DNA of 64,000 nucleotides from Pollenia angustigena (Eukaryota; Arthropoda; Insecta; Diptera; Polleniidae), in NCBI GenBank assembly GCA_930367215.1, contig OV884059.1:62281393-62345392 (forward strand). Reading direction: 5' to 3'. A program made the translations under genes and the position numbers. Below the pieces are notes generated by a model that was not told the DNA's origin, ran no database searches, and worked only from the letters and a program-made list of their open reading frames with translations. Shown piece by piece: positions 1-11,600 of this stretch. Every line of letters starts with the position of its first letter. Within the stretch, counting starts at the first letter, position 1.

Positions 1-119
1 TGTACACTACCAAATATTTTTATAAAATGACAAACTTTTCAGTTTTACTTTTCCCTTTTATACATTCCAGGTATACAGATCTGACGTCATATTCTTTATG
101 ACATTAATTGAAAAGTACT

Positions 120-175
120 TCAATATGAATTATTTATTATTTTTTTTCAATATGAATTATTTATTATTTTTTTAT
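120..175. repeat. Short direct duplication, AT-rich
   Basis: A unit beginning ttcaatatgaattattta is present twice back to back. The surrounding first 200 bases are AT-rich and show no gene. Confidence 0.6.
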
Positions 176-202
176 TTTTGCTCTAACATATATATATTTT
201 TT

Positions 203-530
203 CAGAAAATTGTTATGCATGGTGTAAACATTCTGTAAAAGGGAAAATCCTTAGTTATCATTGAAAAACATTTTTTTATTCTTGTGCCCACGCAGGAAAA
301 CTTTATTCAGCGAAGCCACCTGCCGCGTCCTACGGGAGGAAAAAACCCCTAAGCACTGCCGCAAGCCGTCACGCAGAAAAACTTTAGTATGCAAAACCAG
401 ATTTCAATACTTAACTTTAGTGTCTCCGGAACTGAAATGAGAGATAAAGCCATTTTCTAACATTGCTAAAGCCATGATGGCTTTATCACCCATTCAAATG
501 AAAAAAACATGGCCTTATCTACCATGGTAT
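203..530 (-). repeat. Dispersed repeat, inverted relative of 44.8-45.2 kb
   Basis: This stretch matches the reverse complement of about 44815-45185 almost throughout. Shared landmarks are gcatggtgtaaaca, gcgaagccacctgc, tttcaatactaa, tgtctccggaactgaaatg and aaagccatgatggcttta. At 45 kb the sequence sits inside a complete hAT-like element with target duplication (44570-45812), so this copy is probably a fragment of a related element that has lost its ends. A palindrome AAAGCCATGATGGCTTT lies near 470-488. It also shares a weaker pattern (ggcttcgc..actaaa..tttctcctc) with the hairpin tandem units at 3.6 and 42.5 kb. Confidence 0.7.
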
Positions 531-769
531 TAATTTAAATTAAATTAATTATTTTTTAAAACTGGCAATATCAATAACATCTGGGTACTTTTTCTTAACA
601 AATTAATTGTTACAAACGTCAAAAATAAAAAAATACTCATAAGCAAGCATCAAAAAGCTAATTAAAGATATACCTGTTAATTAACAATTCTCAATGCTCT
701 ACACGCAGAAAAAAACATGGTTGGAGGCAATTATATTCTAAGAGCAACATTCTATGGTTGGATTTTAAC

Positions 770-2556
770 CAGGGCTGTCCGATATGGCGATTTCTCGCCA
801 AACGTGGCGATTTTGAAACGTGTTTGGCGATGGGATTTCCCATTTGGCGACTGGCGATTTCTGATATAACTGGCGATTAACTTGGCTTTTTTTACCATTT
901 ATATTATTTCAGCGATTTTGTTTAACAGCTTATTTTATCATACTTATATAAAAAAAAACTTGCAACTTTTTTCCGCATGATTTTTGTTTTGTTATCAGTT
1001 TAAGTGAATATTATATTCAGTCACTACACTCACAATAGTCTGTACGTAAAATTAACTGAAATTGTAATATAAAATAAATGAAAATTCAATTAAAAACCGG
1101 TCTACTTATTTTTCATTTATTTTTAACAAAAAGTTCATTTAATTTTTACTGTCAAAAATTCAACACCCTATTCAGTAAAAACAATTAAATATTCAGTTAT
1201 TTTTAAAATTTTACTGTCAAAAAAATTGACCCCATATTCAGTAAAAACAATTTAATATTCATTTATTTTTTTTAAATTCAGTAATTTTCGTTTGCTCCAC
1301 AAAAGAGCCGAATTTCTAAAAAATACCAGACAGACACCTGTCCGCTTGTTTATCTTATAAGCGAGAGAGGGAGAATATTTTTATTTACTTACCCTTTATA
1401 CACGTTTGTTTTACTTTTGTTGTATTTGTATGTATTGTATTCTTCTTTATTTATTTGTTATTTTTCTAAAAAACATAACAAAAGTTCATCTTAATTGTAC
1501 TTATTTACAAATAAACAAAGAAATTTTACAGCTTGGTTTTATAAAAAAAAACCGTCAGCTTTTGTTGTACTGACCACGTTGTTTACAGAAGAACTCTTAA
1601 TTATAAGACACCAGCAGCATGACCGATATGGCTTCGCAATTATTTTACTTTTAAAATTTGATGTATTTAACTAAATTATATTAACAAATAGAAAATGGGA
1701 ATTGCTTACACAAAACAAGCAATTAATTTTTTATAGATAAGTAAAAATTAATTTTTGGTAGTTAAATTATATAAAATAACTGAATATTTAATTGTTTTTA
1801 CTGAATATGGTGTTGAATTTTTGACAGTAAAATTTCATAAAATAACTGCATATTGATTTGTTTTTACGGAATATGTAGTTAATTTTTTGACAATTAATTT
1901 ATATAAGATAACTGAATATTTATTTGTTTTTACGGTTTTTACGGTTTTTACGGTTGAATTTTTGACAGTAAAAATTAAATGAACTTTTCGTTGCTTTAAA
2001 TTACATTTTTATTTAATTTAACATAAAGAAGAATTTAACTCAATCAACGGACAATATTAACTGCAACTGAAAATCCGTATTAATATGCACTTGGTTTTTT
2101 GAATAACTGTTAGAATCAGTTAAAAATAAATTTGCTTGGAATTTTAAATGTTTATTTATTTAAAAATTACTGAACGGAATATTTCATAAATAAACTACAG
2201 TCCGTTACTGTAATAATATTGTGAGTGTATTTAATTCTAATAGTATGTATGCAGGTCAAAACTCCAGTAATGAAATCAGTGAGGCTGAAGTGTACGATCT
2301 TATAGACTTGTGTACTTAATTTAAGCCTTTTTAACTGAATACTTATACGATCTCCATTTTATGTTATTTAAAAAAAAATTACAGAAACAAAACAAAATTT
2401 ACTTTCGGCGAGTTTTTTGTATTTTTTCTCAGTTTTTGGCGATTTTTGACTCACATATTATACAAGCGTTTTTTGAACCAAATTGACGTTTGGCGATTTT
2501 TGGCGATTTCTGACATCCGGTTTGGCAATAGAGCTCAAAAAAATTTGACAACCCTG
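770..2556. mobile_element. hAT-like non-autonomous element, 1.8 kb
   Basis: The ends are CAGGGCTGTCC at the left and the complement of CAGGGTTGTCA at the right, typical of hAT termini. They are flanked by attttaac (762-769) and atttaaac (2557-2564), which match at 7 of 8 positions and fit an 8-bp hAT target duplication. Both subterminal regions are packed with TGGCGATTT motifs. The interior is an imperfect large inverted repeat: the acagtaaaaatt / attcagtaaaaacaatt blocks of 1130-1290 recur inverted at 1740-1985. No transposase ORF is visible, so it would need a transposase in trans. A short (ggtttttac)n run lies near 1925-1955. Assignment to hAT rests on ends and duplication, not on protein. 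Confidence 0.75.
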
Positions 2557-2569
2557 ATTTAAACAGTGT

Positions 2570-2850
2570 TTATGTTTGCAGGTTGCCATATTATTGTTAA
2601 ATATGACCATAATATGTTAACAATAACAAAAATTTTCCCGAAATAAACTATAATTTGGCCAAAACTAACCATAATTTGTTCGAAATTAACCATATTTTGG
2701 TCAATATTAATCATAATATTGGTCAAAATTAACTATATAATGTTCAAAATTTACCAAAATATGGTCAAAATTTGGACAAAATTAACCATATTATTGGCAC
2801 AACTAACAACAATATGGTCAATAATATGGTTATTTATTTCATCCATTTTT
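2570..2850. repeat. AT-rich degenerate minisatellite
   Basis: Variants of a roughly 18-20 base phrase (accataatattggtcaaaa and similar) recur about a dozen times with both gtt and acc orientations. No ORF is present. Related AACCATAAT phrases occur at 30760-31240 and near 42880, and the following ccaatttgttgactaagtgt block resembles 30490-30515, so these are probably pieces of one dispersed family. Confidence 0.5.
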
Positions 2851-3219
2851 CCAATTTGTTGACTAAGTGTCAAGCTATAGTTTATTTATTTATCTACGAA
2901 TTAACTTATGATTAAAATTATAAGCTAATTACAGAGTTAAAGAGCAATAGCTGCATAGGCTTTCAGCTCAGATACGTAACATTATAATAAACCAGGGTTG
3001 ATAAAGTTGGTACAATTGTACTTTTTTTGGTACAATTCAAAACTAATAAGTACCATGGTACCGCTGTGACTCATTTGGTACTATTTCCAAATTTTTTGAA
3101 TTCTTAAAATGCAATCTCGAATTTTAAACGAAAAAAAATGTTTAAGCGCTTTAAAAATATGTGCATACGAACATCTTCGGATTGCAATTCAAATTTATTG
3201 TGTTTACAATTTTCGGCAA

Positions 3220-4236
3220 AAGTGCACTTTACGGGGCGTACGAAAAAAAAAAAAAAAAAAAATTGGACCCCCTCTGGAATAAAAAAAGAAAAAAATCAAA
3301 ATTAAAATTTAAGGGGGCTGAGGCCCCTGGGACCCCATGGATCAAAAAGAAGCGGCCCGCCCACTTAGTGGTATGTGTGGGTACTCAAATTAAAGGTAAT
3401 TGTGTAAAAAATACGAAATTAATAAAATTTAGGTCGAGCGGGACTTCTGGATCCCTCTGGGGGGTAAAACATTGCCCCTCGCACCCTTATAACTATGTGT
3501 GGGTACTCGAATGAAAGGTATTTTGCTTACGATTGTAAATATTTTGTTTTTATTTTGCTTTTTTAATGTTATACCTATGCTTCGCTAACTAAAGCTTCTC
3601 TGTATAGCCGGCCTTCGGCCGGGCGCAAGGATTTTCTCCTCTATTGTATAACAAAGACCGGCTTCGCTAACTAAAGCTTCTCTGTATAGCCGGCCTTCGG
3701 CCGGGCGCAAGTATTTTCTCCTCTATGGTATAACAAAGACCGGCTTCGCTAACTAAAGCTTTTCTGTATAGCCGGCCTTCGGCCGGTCGCAAGGATTTTC
3801 TCCTCTATTGTATAACAAAGACCGGCTTCGCTAACTAAAACTTCTCTGAATATAAAAGATACATAAATTAACCTAGAGAGGAAAATATTAAACGAATACA
3901 AAAACAAAATACATATTTTCAATCGTGAGCAAATTATCTTTAATTTGAGTACCCACACAGATATACATAAGTGTTATGGGGGGGCATTTTTTTGCCCCAG
4001 AGGGCCCTAGAAGAGCCGCCCACCGAATATTTTATTATTTTTGTTTTTGTTGCACAATTACCTTTAATTTGAGTACCCACACATACCATTTAATGGGCGG
4101 GGCGGTTTTTTGGACCCAGGGGTCCCCACGGGCCTCAGCCCCCTTAAATATTAATTTTGATATTTTTTTTTTTTAATTCTGGATCGGGTGGCATATTTTT
4201 TATATTTTTTTTTCGTACGCCCCGTAAAGTGCACTT
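3220..4236. mobile_element. Nested inverted-repeat element around hairpin repeats
   Basis: The ends read AAGTGCACTTTACGGGGCGT at the left and its complement at the right. The edges GTGCAC/GTGCAC could be a target duplication, but the motif is itself palindromic, so the exact boundary is ambiguous. Inside, GC-rich blocks (gggggctgaggcccctggg, gcggcccgcccac) and tgtgggtactcaaattaaag occur inverted on the two sides, around 3300-3400 and 4060-4160. A second, diverged pair of the same block lies nearer the centre at 3430-3510 and 3940-4020. The middle holds three tandem hairpin units (3585-3845). Confidence 0.6.
3585..3845. repeat. Tandem repeat, ~80-bp unit with GC-rich hairpin, about 3 copies
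   Basis: The unit runs gcttcgctaactaaagcttc, tctgtatag, then ccggccttcggccgg, gcgcaaggattttctcctct and a tgtataacaaagaccg tail. CCGGCC-TTC-GGCCGG forms a very stable 6-bp stem in otherwise AT-rich DNA. The units are nearly identical, implying recent tandem expansion. Related units occur in both orientations at 42445-42790 and, more diverged, at 290-390 and 44985-45090. Confidence 0.8.
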
Positions 4237-4379
4237 CAGCCCAATTTTCAATATGTACTGCAGAAACAGGAAAGGAGTAGAACGTTCGAATATAATAAAA
4301 TTTAATTTAGCGCTTGTAAAATCTCCTTCAAAATAATTCGGAGTAAAATAATAATTTCCAAAATTCCGTTAATTACTTC

Positions 4380-4889
4380 TTGACCATCTTGTTGCGAATA
4401 TTTGAAAATATTTTGAGTTCGTTCCAAACTAATCTTGAATTGAGAGGAATTCGTCTCTTCTACTATGTAGAACTTTTGCAGAAGTATGTATGTATATCTT
4501 TTAGAAACTTGTCAATATCATCAGAAAATGCACGCTTATATGCTGCCGATGATACAAAATTTAGAATGTGGCAGAAGCAATCGTTCAATGAACAAGTGCA
4601 AAAATCTATTCACAATAGCGGAGTTCTGTGTTTGGTGCAAATGGTCTTGCAAAATATCATAGCTATTTTGTTAAATCCAACAGCAAAAAATAGAGTTTCC
4701 CTTAGATTTCATAAAAAAGCTACGACATTTTGCATTTTCGCAACACTATTTGCACCAAATACTAAACGCCGCTTATATTCATTGGACAGCAAATTCGATT
4801 TGCCATTTTGTATCAATTATAAATATGTAGGTTTGAAAAATTTGGAAATAGTACCAAATGACTCACGGGGGTACTATGGTACTTCTTAG
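4380..4889 (+). other. Unrecognised 169-codon ORF inside hAT-like element
   Basis: An open frame of 169 codons runs into the right TIR of the 2993-4939 element; its last residues are encoded by TIR sequence. I do not recognise a domain, no zinc finger or DDE motif is visible, and the codons are as AT-rich as the surroundings. It may be a chance ORF or a degraded transposase fragment. Minus-strand reading of the same stretch also gives no recognisable transposase. Confidence 0.2.
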
Positions 4890-5061
4890 TTTTGAATTGT
4901 ACCAAAAAAAGTACAATTGTACCAACTTTATCAACCCTGTTCTTAATACAAAATTGGATAATTAAAATCGTTGACTTCTATCCAAAAAAGATATTCGTCG
5001 TTTATTTTTACATAAACAATTCCTAATATTTTCCAAGCCATTATCTATTTTTGAAGCAGTG

Positions 5062-8040
5062 TTTTTTTTTTTTTTACTGTTAGGACCAGCACTCAGGGGA
5101 TGACCCCTACTAATGCATTGCATTGTGTTGGAACTAGGAAAATAGGTTATGGGAAGGAGGATAGAGGGAGTAGTGTTTGTGAACATTCGATTTGAACTTA
5201 ATCATGTTGTAAGTGAGAGGGAAGACTTCTGCAGGAAGGTTATTCCACATACGAACAGTCCGGGAAAAAAACGAATTCTCTCTGTAATGCGTTGTACGAT
5301 TCACCAGCCAATCGACCACATAAGGATGGGCTCTTGAGGAAAAACGTGTATTACGAACAAATGTACGGGTTTCGGGAACCAGATCCCTGATTTCGTCGGA
5401 ACACATCCCATTGTAGTAACGATAAAACAGGCAAATACAACCCACATTGCGACGGTGCTCAAGGGAGTCAATAGAATTGGTTACCCTACTGTCACCAATC
5501 AATACCCTCGCCCTCTCCTGCACGCGGTCGAGAAGCTCCAAAACAGACTTTGAAGCACCGGCCCACACATGAGAGTTGTATTCCATACGCGGTCGGATAT
5601 AGGTGGTATAAATAGTAAGGAGATCAGATGGAGTGAAGTATATCCTACACCGTCTTAGAAAACCGAGGCATTTGAATGCTTCTTTCGACACCTTGAATAT
5701 ATGTTCAGTCCATCGGACGTCACATTGTATCCTCATGCCCAGAACATCAAGAGATTCTGATTCCTCAATAACTATACCACCCATATATACAGATGAGGCA
5801 CCTTGGTTTGTCGCGCGTTTATGCGTAAGCACGCAACATTGGCTTTTTCGGGCATTAAAATCGACCCTATTTGCACGACCCCATTCCGAGACTATGTCAA
5901 GGTCTCGGCCAAACGTATCATTCATATTCTGCCTCATAGCAACGACATCGGATACGCTTGGTCTGCACTCGAATGAGTACGAATGGCAAAGGTTGCTGTC
6001 ATCTGCAAAAGAGTAGATAGGGTTGGAAGTTTGACAAAGGAGGTCATTTAGAAAGATAAGAAATAGAGTAGGAGAAAGAACGGAGCCTTGCGGTATACCT
6101 GAATGAATCTTGAACTCGTTTGACGAAACCCCATCTATAACAACTCGTATAGTGCGATCTCTGAGAAAACTCGATATAAATCGAGAGAAATTATCACCGA
6201 CACCAAATGCAGCAAGTTTTGACAAGAGTGCACCATGCCAGACTCTGTCAAACGCCTTGGAAATATCCAAAGCAATTACCTTACTTTCGCCAAAATGGTG
6301 AATGGAACGGCACCATTTTTCCGATAACAGAGCTAGTAAGTCTCCAGTAGAGCGACCTCTACGAAAGCCATACTGGCGGTCGCTTAGTAGGTAGTTTGAC
6401 TCTAAATATTTGACAAGATGGTAATTTACCATACTCTCCATAACTTTGGAAAGTGCCGAACAAATTGCAATTGGGCGGTAATTTTCAGGGTTATTAGCGG
6501 TTCCCTTTTTAGGAATTGGCGTTACATTAGCAACTTTCCAGCAGACTGGAAATTCCGCGGCACGGTATAAAGTGCTAAAAAGATTTGCTAAGGGACGAGC
6601 TAGCGTCGAAGAGCACTGCTTCAAGACCAGTGCAGGTATACCATCCGGCCCAGGAGACTTGTTTACGTCGAGATCCGCAAGAACCCTTTTAACAGCTCGA
6701 CCCCGAAAAAATATTCTAGGCATAGTTACGGATACTTTTTCGAGTTCGGGTAGTGGTTGACTGCTAGCTGGTAGGTAAGAATTATTAGCAAATAATTCAG
6801 CAAAACAATTAGCCTTATCAACCGGGTCCGTGAATGATCGGCCATCCTTTAAAAGAGTTGGTATTGAAGAACTAGCATTAACCCTTACTCTTTTAACGAA
6901 TGACCAGAAGCTTTTACTACCCCGGGGAGCAGCAAGAACTTCAGCACGAAGACGTTGCTCGTGAAGAGTTTTTTCCCGTCTAAGTACTTTGGCACACGAA
7001 GACCTTGCCATTTTGCGTAGCAATTCAGTATCAGCGTTTTTATTTTTACGCCAATTTCTGAATGCTTCCTCTCTGGATCTGACTGCTGATTTGCACGACT
7101 GATTAAACCAAGATTTGGATCGAGGCTTATTCGAAGCTTTTTTAACTGGAATGAAAATTTTCATTCATAGCATTATTACGTTTTCAACCATTTTCGCCAT
7201 GGCATTGACGTCATTGTCCAGGAAACAGAGTTTCCAATTGAAATGCCGAAAAAAGTCATTGAGCTCAGCCCAACGTGCTTTCCCGTAAACAAATATTGAT
7301 CGTTTCGTAGCCCGTCGTGAAACGTTCCGAAGCTCGGAGAACGGGAAAGAGGCGGAAATGGTGCAATGATCCGAGTTGCCGAGAGGTGCTAGAACCTCAA
7401 CTTCGTACTTTTGAGGGTGCGAAGAGAGGAAGAGGTCAAGGGTATTGTGTTGGTTCCCATCAACTTACGGAATATGTGTTGGTTCATTCACCAGTTGCAC
7501 GAGGTGGTTGTGCGCAGCAAAAAGCTCAACATATTGGCCTTCGTAAGTTGTACGGCCCGAGTGGTGAAGCCAAGAAGAATTGTGGACATTAAAATCACCA
7601 GCAACAACGGTTTCACTGTCGGGACAATTCTCAAGAATCTTCGCTATTGAGTCGGAAAGGGAGTCGAAGCCCGATAAGGTAATATCCCTTCCCGCGTTTG
7701 GACTTCTGTAAAGAAATCCGAAATGCAAATAGTGTGTATCGATTTTGAATTTAACCCAAAGACAGTTAAATTCCGCATCAAGCATGCCCATTGATTGCTG
7801 GCACTGATACACAACTTCATTGCGTATGTACATAGCAAGACCCCGATGAAGATTAAAGAGGGATAGAAGGTGATACCCAGGAATCTGAAAATCAAGTGGA
7901 TCCGAATTTTCTGACACCTTTGTTTCACGTAAGGCGAAAACATCCGGCCGGTGGAGACAAACGTGAGCATACACAGAGAAAAAATTCGTTCTCAGCCCAC
8001 GTATATTGCAAAAGTCGATTCTAAACCGACCTCTCATCAC
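5062..8040 (-). mobile_element. LINE-A copy 1 (non-LTR retrotransposon)
   Basis: This minus-strand non-LTR element has an endonuclease-RT frame (8040 down to 5134), a short 3' UTR ending ctaacagt and a poly(A) tail, seen as T's at 5062-5075. The 3' end is identical in layout to copy 2 at 33.9 kb, which fixes it. The 5' boundary is not visible: 8041-8270 has no ORF, so it could be a 5' UTR or host DNA. No ORF1 is present in the window. No target duplication was found. Confidence 0.85.
5134..8040 (-). pseudogene. Endonuclease/reverse transcriptase (ORF2) of LINE-A, two premature stops
   Basis: The frame encodes an APE-type endonuclease followed by a reverse transcriptase of a CR1/L2/Jockey-group LINE. 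From the start the EN shows NIRGL, a GDFNVHNSSW block, and after the first stop TLDLFLSS and SDHC. The RT (7164 down) shows NKSPGPDGIP, YRPI, LDISKAFDRVWH (about residue 298 of that part), GIPQGSVLSP and FADD (about 385), then a typical WNNLPAEV C-terminus. EN and RT are in the same frame: only a TAA at 7465-7467 and a TGA at 7165-7167 interrupt about 969 codons, with no frameshift. The catalytic motifs look intact, so decay is recent. Clade is inferred from motifs only; no RNase H domain is present. Confidence 0.88.
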
Positions 8041-8446
8041 AACATAAAAAAATTCAAATCAAACGGAAAGTACAGATATCCAATATCTTAAAAGTCGTTA
8101 AAAAACTGTTTGGTGATCAGTGTTGTACCTTCATCACCAAAACAGTTCAACAACGATTAACACAAGAACATCCGCACTAACAAAAATAAAAAGGACGGTT
8201 AAAATAGGAACACAAAAGACAATGCCATAAAAAGGACCATAAAAGCCCTGATCTGGTCATCGTCGTTTTTTGTTATTGTTGTATTGTTTTAAAACGGTTG
8301 TTTGTTTATGATTTTATTTTGATTTGTTGTTAATTTTGTAAATTAGTAGGTATGTAATTTCGGTTTTGTTTGTTTGTTGATTAATTTGTTTTATTTCAGT
8401 TTGTTTTGGTTTGTTACTGAGTTAATAATTTGTTATTATTTGTTAT
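8041..8446. other. AT-rich stretch between LINE-A and the palindrome
   Basis: No gene is recognised. On the minus strand this lies upstream of the LINE-A endonuclease start and may include its 5' UTR. It contains an inverted pair around aaaactgtttggtgatcag / ttcatcaccaaaacagttc at 8101-8150, and then gttt-rich low-complexity DNA. Confidence 0.5.
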
Positions 8447-8584
8447 GTTTATTATTATTTTTTTATATTTTTAATTAGGCTTAAGTTCATTAAATTTAAT
8501 TTTCATTAAATTATTTTTATGAAGAAAGGAATTTTTACAACATGAAAATCAATTAAAATTTACTGATAATTTTTCATTCTTGAC

Positions 8585-8695
8585 TCAATCTGGGCTCGAA
8601 CCCAGGTGTTTACGGACAGGTTACCCTGACATGTTTCGATTGCAACCACTCAATCTCCTCAGAGGGCTTGCCGTTTAACACTCGCAGCCATCGAC
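8585..8695 (-). promoter_or_regulatory. tRNA-like segment with putative Pol III A and B boxes (repeated in every 565-bp unit)
   Basis: Read on the minus strand of the first unit, an A-box-like tggctgcgagtg is followed about 85 bp later by gggttcgagccc, which fits the B-box consensus GGTTCGANNCC. A ctggg/cccag stem surrounds the TTCGAG loop, like a T arm one base short. The acceptor arms do not pair, so this is not a working tRNA gene. It looks like the head of a tRNA-derived SINE. In the inverted half of the array the same segment lies on the plus strand. Transcription is inferred, not shown. Confidence 0.5.
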
Positions 8696-11600
8696 GACTG
8701 CTGACGTCATTAGTCAAACATCAATCCTTAAACCAAATTGTATTTAACCTTTGGTAGATCGAAATTTGCTTTGAATGATTATATATTTTAATTTACTTTA
8801 ACATGTTGTTCCTTTACTTCTGTTTTTTCGTACTTTTGTCAAGAATTCTTCTTGAAGTTCAAAGTACATATTTTTTGTTTTTTAATTTTTTTGTCTTTCT
8901 TTTTCTTGTTGACCTTTTCAGCACAACTTGAAGGACAAATGCAAACATAGAGCTCGTGCCTTAGCTTTAACAATTATTAGTATTGTGGTTATTTTATTGA
9001 ACTATTTATGGTTTTTAATCCAAATTTTTTATATTTTTAATTAGGCTTAAGTTCATTAAATTTAATTTTCATTAAATTATTTTTATGAAGAAAGGAATTT
9101 TACAACATGAAAATCAATTAAAATTTACTGATAATTTTTCATTCTTGACTCAATCTGGGCTCGAACCCAGGTGTTTACGGACAGGTTACCCTGACATGTT
9201 TCGATTGCAACCACTCAATCTCCTCAGAGGGCTTGCCGTTTAACACTCGCAGCCATCGACGACTGCTGACGTCATTAGTCAAACATCAATCCTTAAACCA
9301 AATTGTATTTAACCTTTGGTAGATCGAAATTTGCTTTGAATGATTATATATTTTAATTTACTTTAACATGTTGTTCCTTTACTTCTGTTTTTTCGTACTT
9401 TTGTCAAGAATTCTTCTTGAAGTTCAAAGTACATATTTTTTGTTTTTTAATTTTTTTGTCTTTCTTTTTCTTGTTGACCTTTTCAGCACAACTTGAAGGA
9501 CAAATGCAAACATAGAGCTCGTGCCTTAGCTTTAACAATTATTAGTATTGTGGTTATTTTATTGAACTATTTATGGTTTTTAATCCAAATTTTTTATATT
9601 TTTAATTAGGCTTAAGTTCATTAAATTTAATTTTCATTATATTATTTTTATGAAGAAAGGAATTTTACAACATGAAAATCAATTAAAATTTACTGATAAT
9701 TTTTCATTCTTGACTCAATCTGGGCTCGAACCCAGGTGTTTACGGACAGGTTACCCTGACATGTTTCGATTGCAACCACTCAATCTCCTCAGAGGGCTTG
9801 CCGTTTAACACTCGCAGCCATCGACGACTGCTGACGTCATTAGTCAAACATCAATCCTTAAACCAAATTGTATTTAACCTTTGGTAGATCGAAATTTGCT
9901 TTGAATGATTATATATTTTAATTTACTTTAACATGTTGTTCCTTTACTTCTGTTTTTTCGTACTTTTGTCAAGAATTCTTCTTGAAGTTCAAAGTACATA
10001 TTTTTTGTTTTTTAATTTTTTTGTCTTTCTTTTTCTTGTTGACCTTTTCAGCACAACTTGAAGGACAAATGCAAACATAGAGCTCGTGCCTTAGCTTTAA
10101 CAATTTTTAGTATTGTGGTTATTTTATTGAACTATTTATGGTTTTTAATCCAAATTTTTTATATTTTTAATTAGGCTTAAGTTCATTAAATTTAATTTTC
10201 ATTAAATTATTTTTATGAAGAAAGGAATTTTACAACATGAAAATCAATTAAAATTTACTGATAATTTTTCATTCTTGACTCAATCTGGGCTCGAACCCAG
10301 GTGTTTACGGACAGGTTACGCTGACATGTTTCGATTGCAACCACTCAATCTCCTCAGAGGGCTTGCCGTTTAACACTCGCAGCCATCGACGACTGCTGAC
10401 GTCATTAGTCAAACATCAATCCTTAAACCAAATTGTATTTAACCTTTGGTAGATCGAAATTTGCTTTGAATGATTATATATTTTAATTTACTTTAACATG
10501 TTGTTCCTTTACTTCTGTTTTTTCGTACTTTTGTCAAGAATTCTTCTTGAAGTTCAAAGTACATATTTTTTGTTTTTTAATTTTTTTGTCTTTCTTTTTC
10601 TTGTTGACCTTTTCAGCACAACTTGAAGGACAAATGCAAACATAGAGCTCGTGCCTTAGCTTTAACAATTATTAGTATTGTGGTTATTTTATTGAACTAT
10701 TTATGGTTTTTAATCCAAATTTTTTATATTTTTAATTAGGCTTAAGTTCATTAAATTTAATTTTCATTAAATTATTTTTATGAAGAAAGGAATTTTACAA
10801 CATGAAAATCAATTAAAATTTACTGATAATTTTTCATTCTTGACTCAATCTGGGCTCGAACCCAGGTGTTTACGGACAGGTTACCCTGACATGTTTCGAT
10901 TGCAACCACTCAATCTCCTCAGAGGGCTTGCCGTTTAACACTCGCAGCCATCGACGACTGCTGACGTCATTAGTCAAACATCAATCCTTAAACCAAATTG
11001 TATTTAACCTTTGGTAGATCGAAATTTGCTTTGAATGATTATATATTTTAATTTACTTTAACATGTTGTTCCTTTACTTCTGTTTTTTCGTACTTTTGTC
11101 AAGAATTCTTCTTGAAGTTCAAAGTACATATTTTTTGTTTTTTAATTTTTTTGTCTTTCTTTTTCTTGTTGACCTTTTCAGCACAACTTGAAGGACAAAT
11201 GCAAACATAGAGCTCGTGCCTTAGCTTTAACAATTATTAGTATTGTGGTTATTTTATTGAACTATTTATGGTTTTTAATCCAAATTTTTTATATTTTTAA
11301 TTAGGCTTAAGTTCATTAAATTTAATTTTCATTAAATTATTTTTATGAAGAAAGGAATTTTACAACATGAAAATCAATTAAAATTTACTGATAATTTTTC
11401 ATTCTTGACTCAATCTGGGCTCGAACCCAGGTGTTTACGGACAGGTTACCCTGACATGTTTCGATTGCAACCACTCAATCTCCTCAGAGGGCTTGCCGTT
11501 TAACACTCGCAGCCATCGACGACTGCTGACGTCATTAGTCAAACATCAATCCTTAAACCAAATTGTATTTAACCTTTGGTAGATCGAAATTTGCTTTGAA

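Larger units (their letters stand above)
2993..4939. mobile_element. hAT-like element with long TIR, 1.9 kb
   Basis: Terminal inverted repeats of about 100 bp begin CAGGGTTGATAAAGTTGGTA at 2993 and end with its complement at 4939. The TIR continues through ggtacaattcaaaacta and tggtactatttccaaattt on both sides. An 8-bp target duplication is not obvious (taataaac versus ttcttaat), so the flanks may have decayed. The CAGGG(T/A)TGATAAA start is shared with 28169-29719 and 41618, suggesting one family. The interior contains another inverted-repeat element (3220-4236) and an unassigned ORF at 4380-4889. Confidence 0.65.

Noticed and set aside
3161..3514. A 117-codon plus-strand ORF
   Set aside because: It runs through a poly-lysine A-run and the GC-rich arm of a nested inverted-repeat element; no domain and a clear non-coding explanation.
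8585..8695. Functional tRNA genes in each 565-bp unit
   Set aside because: The acceptor stem does not pair, the T loop is one base short and the box spacing is long; a tRNA-derived SINE head fits better.
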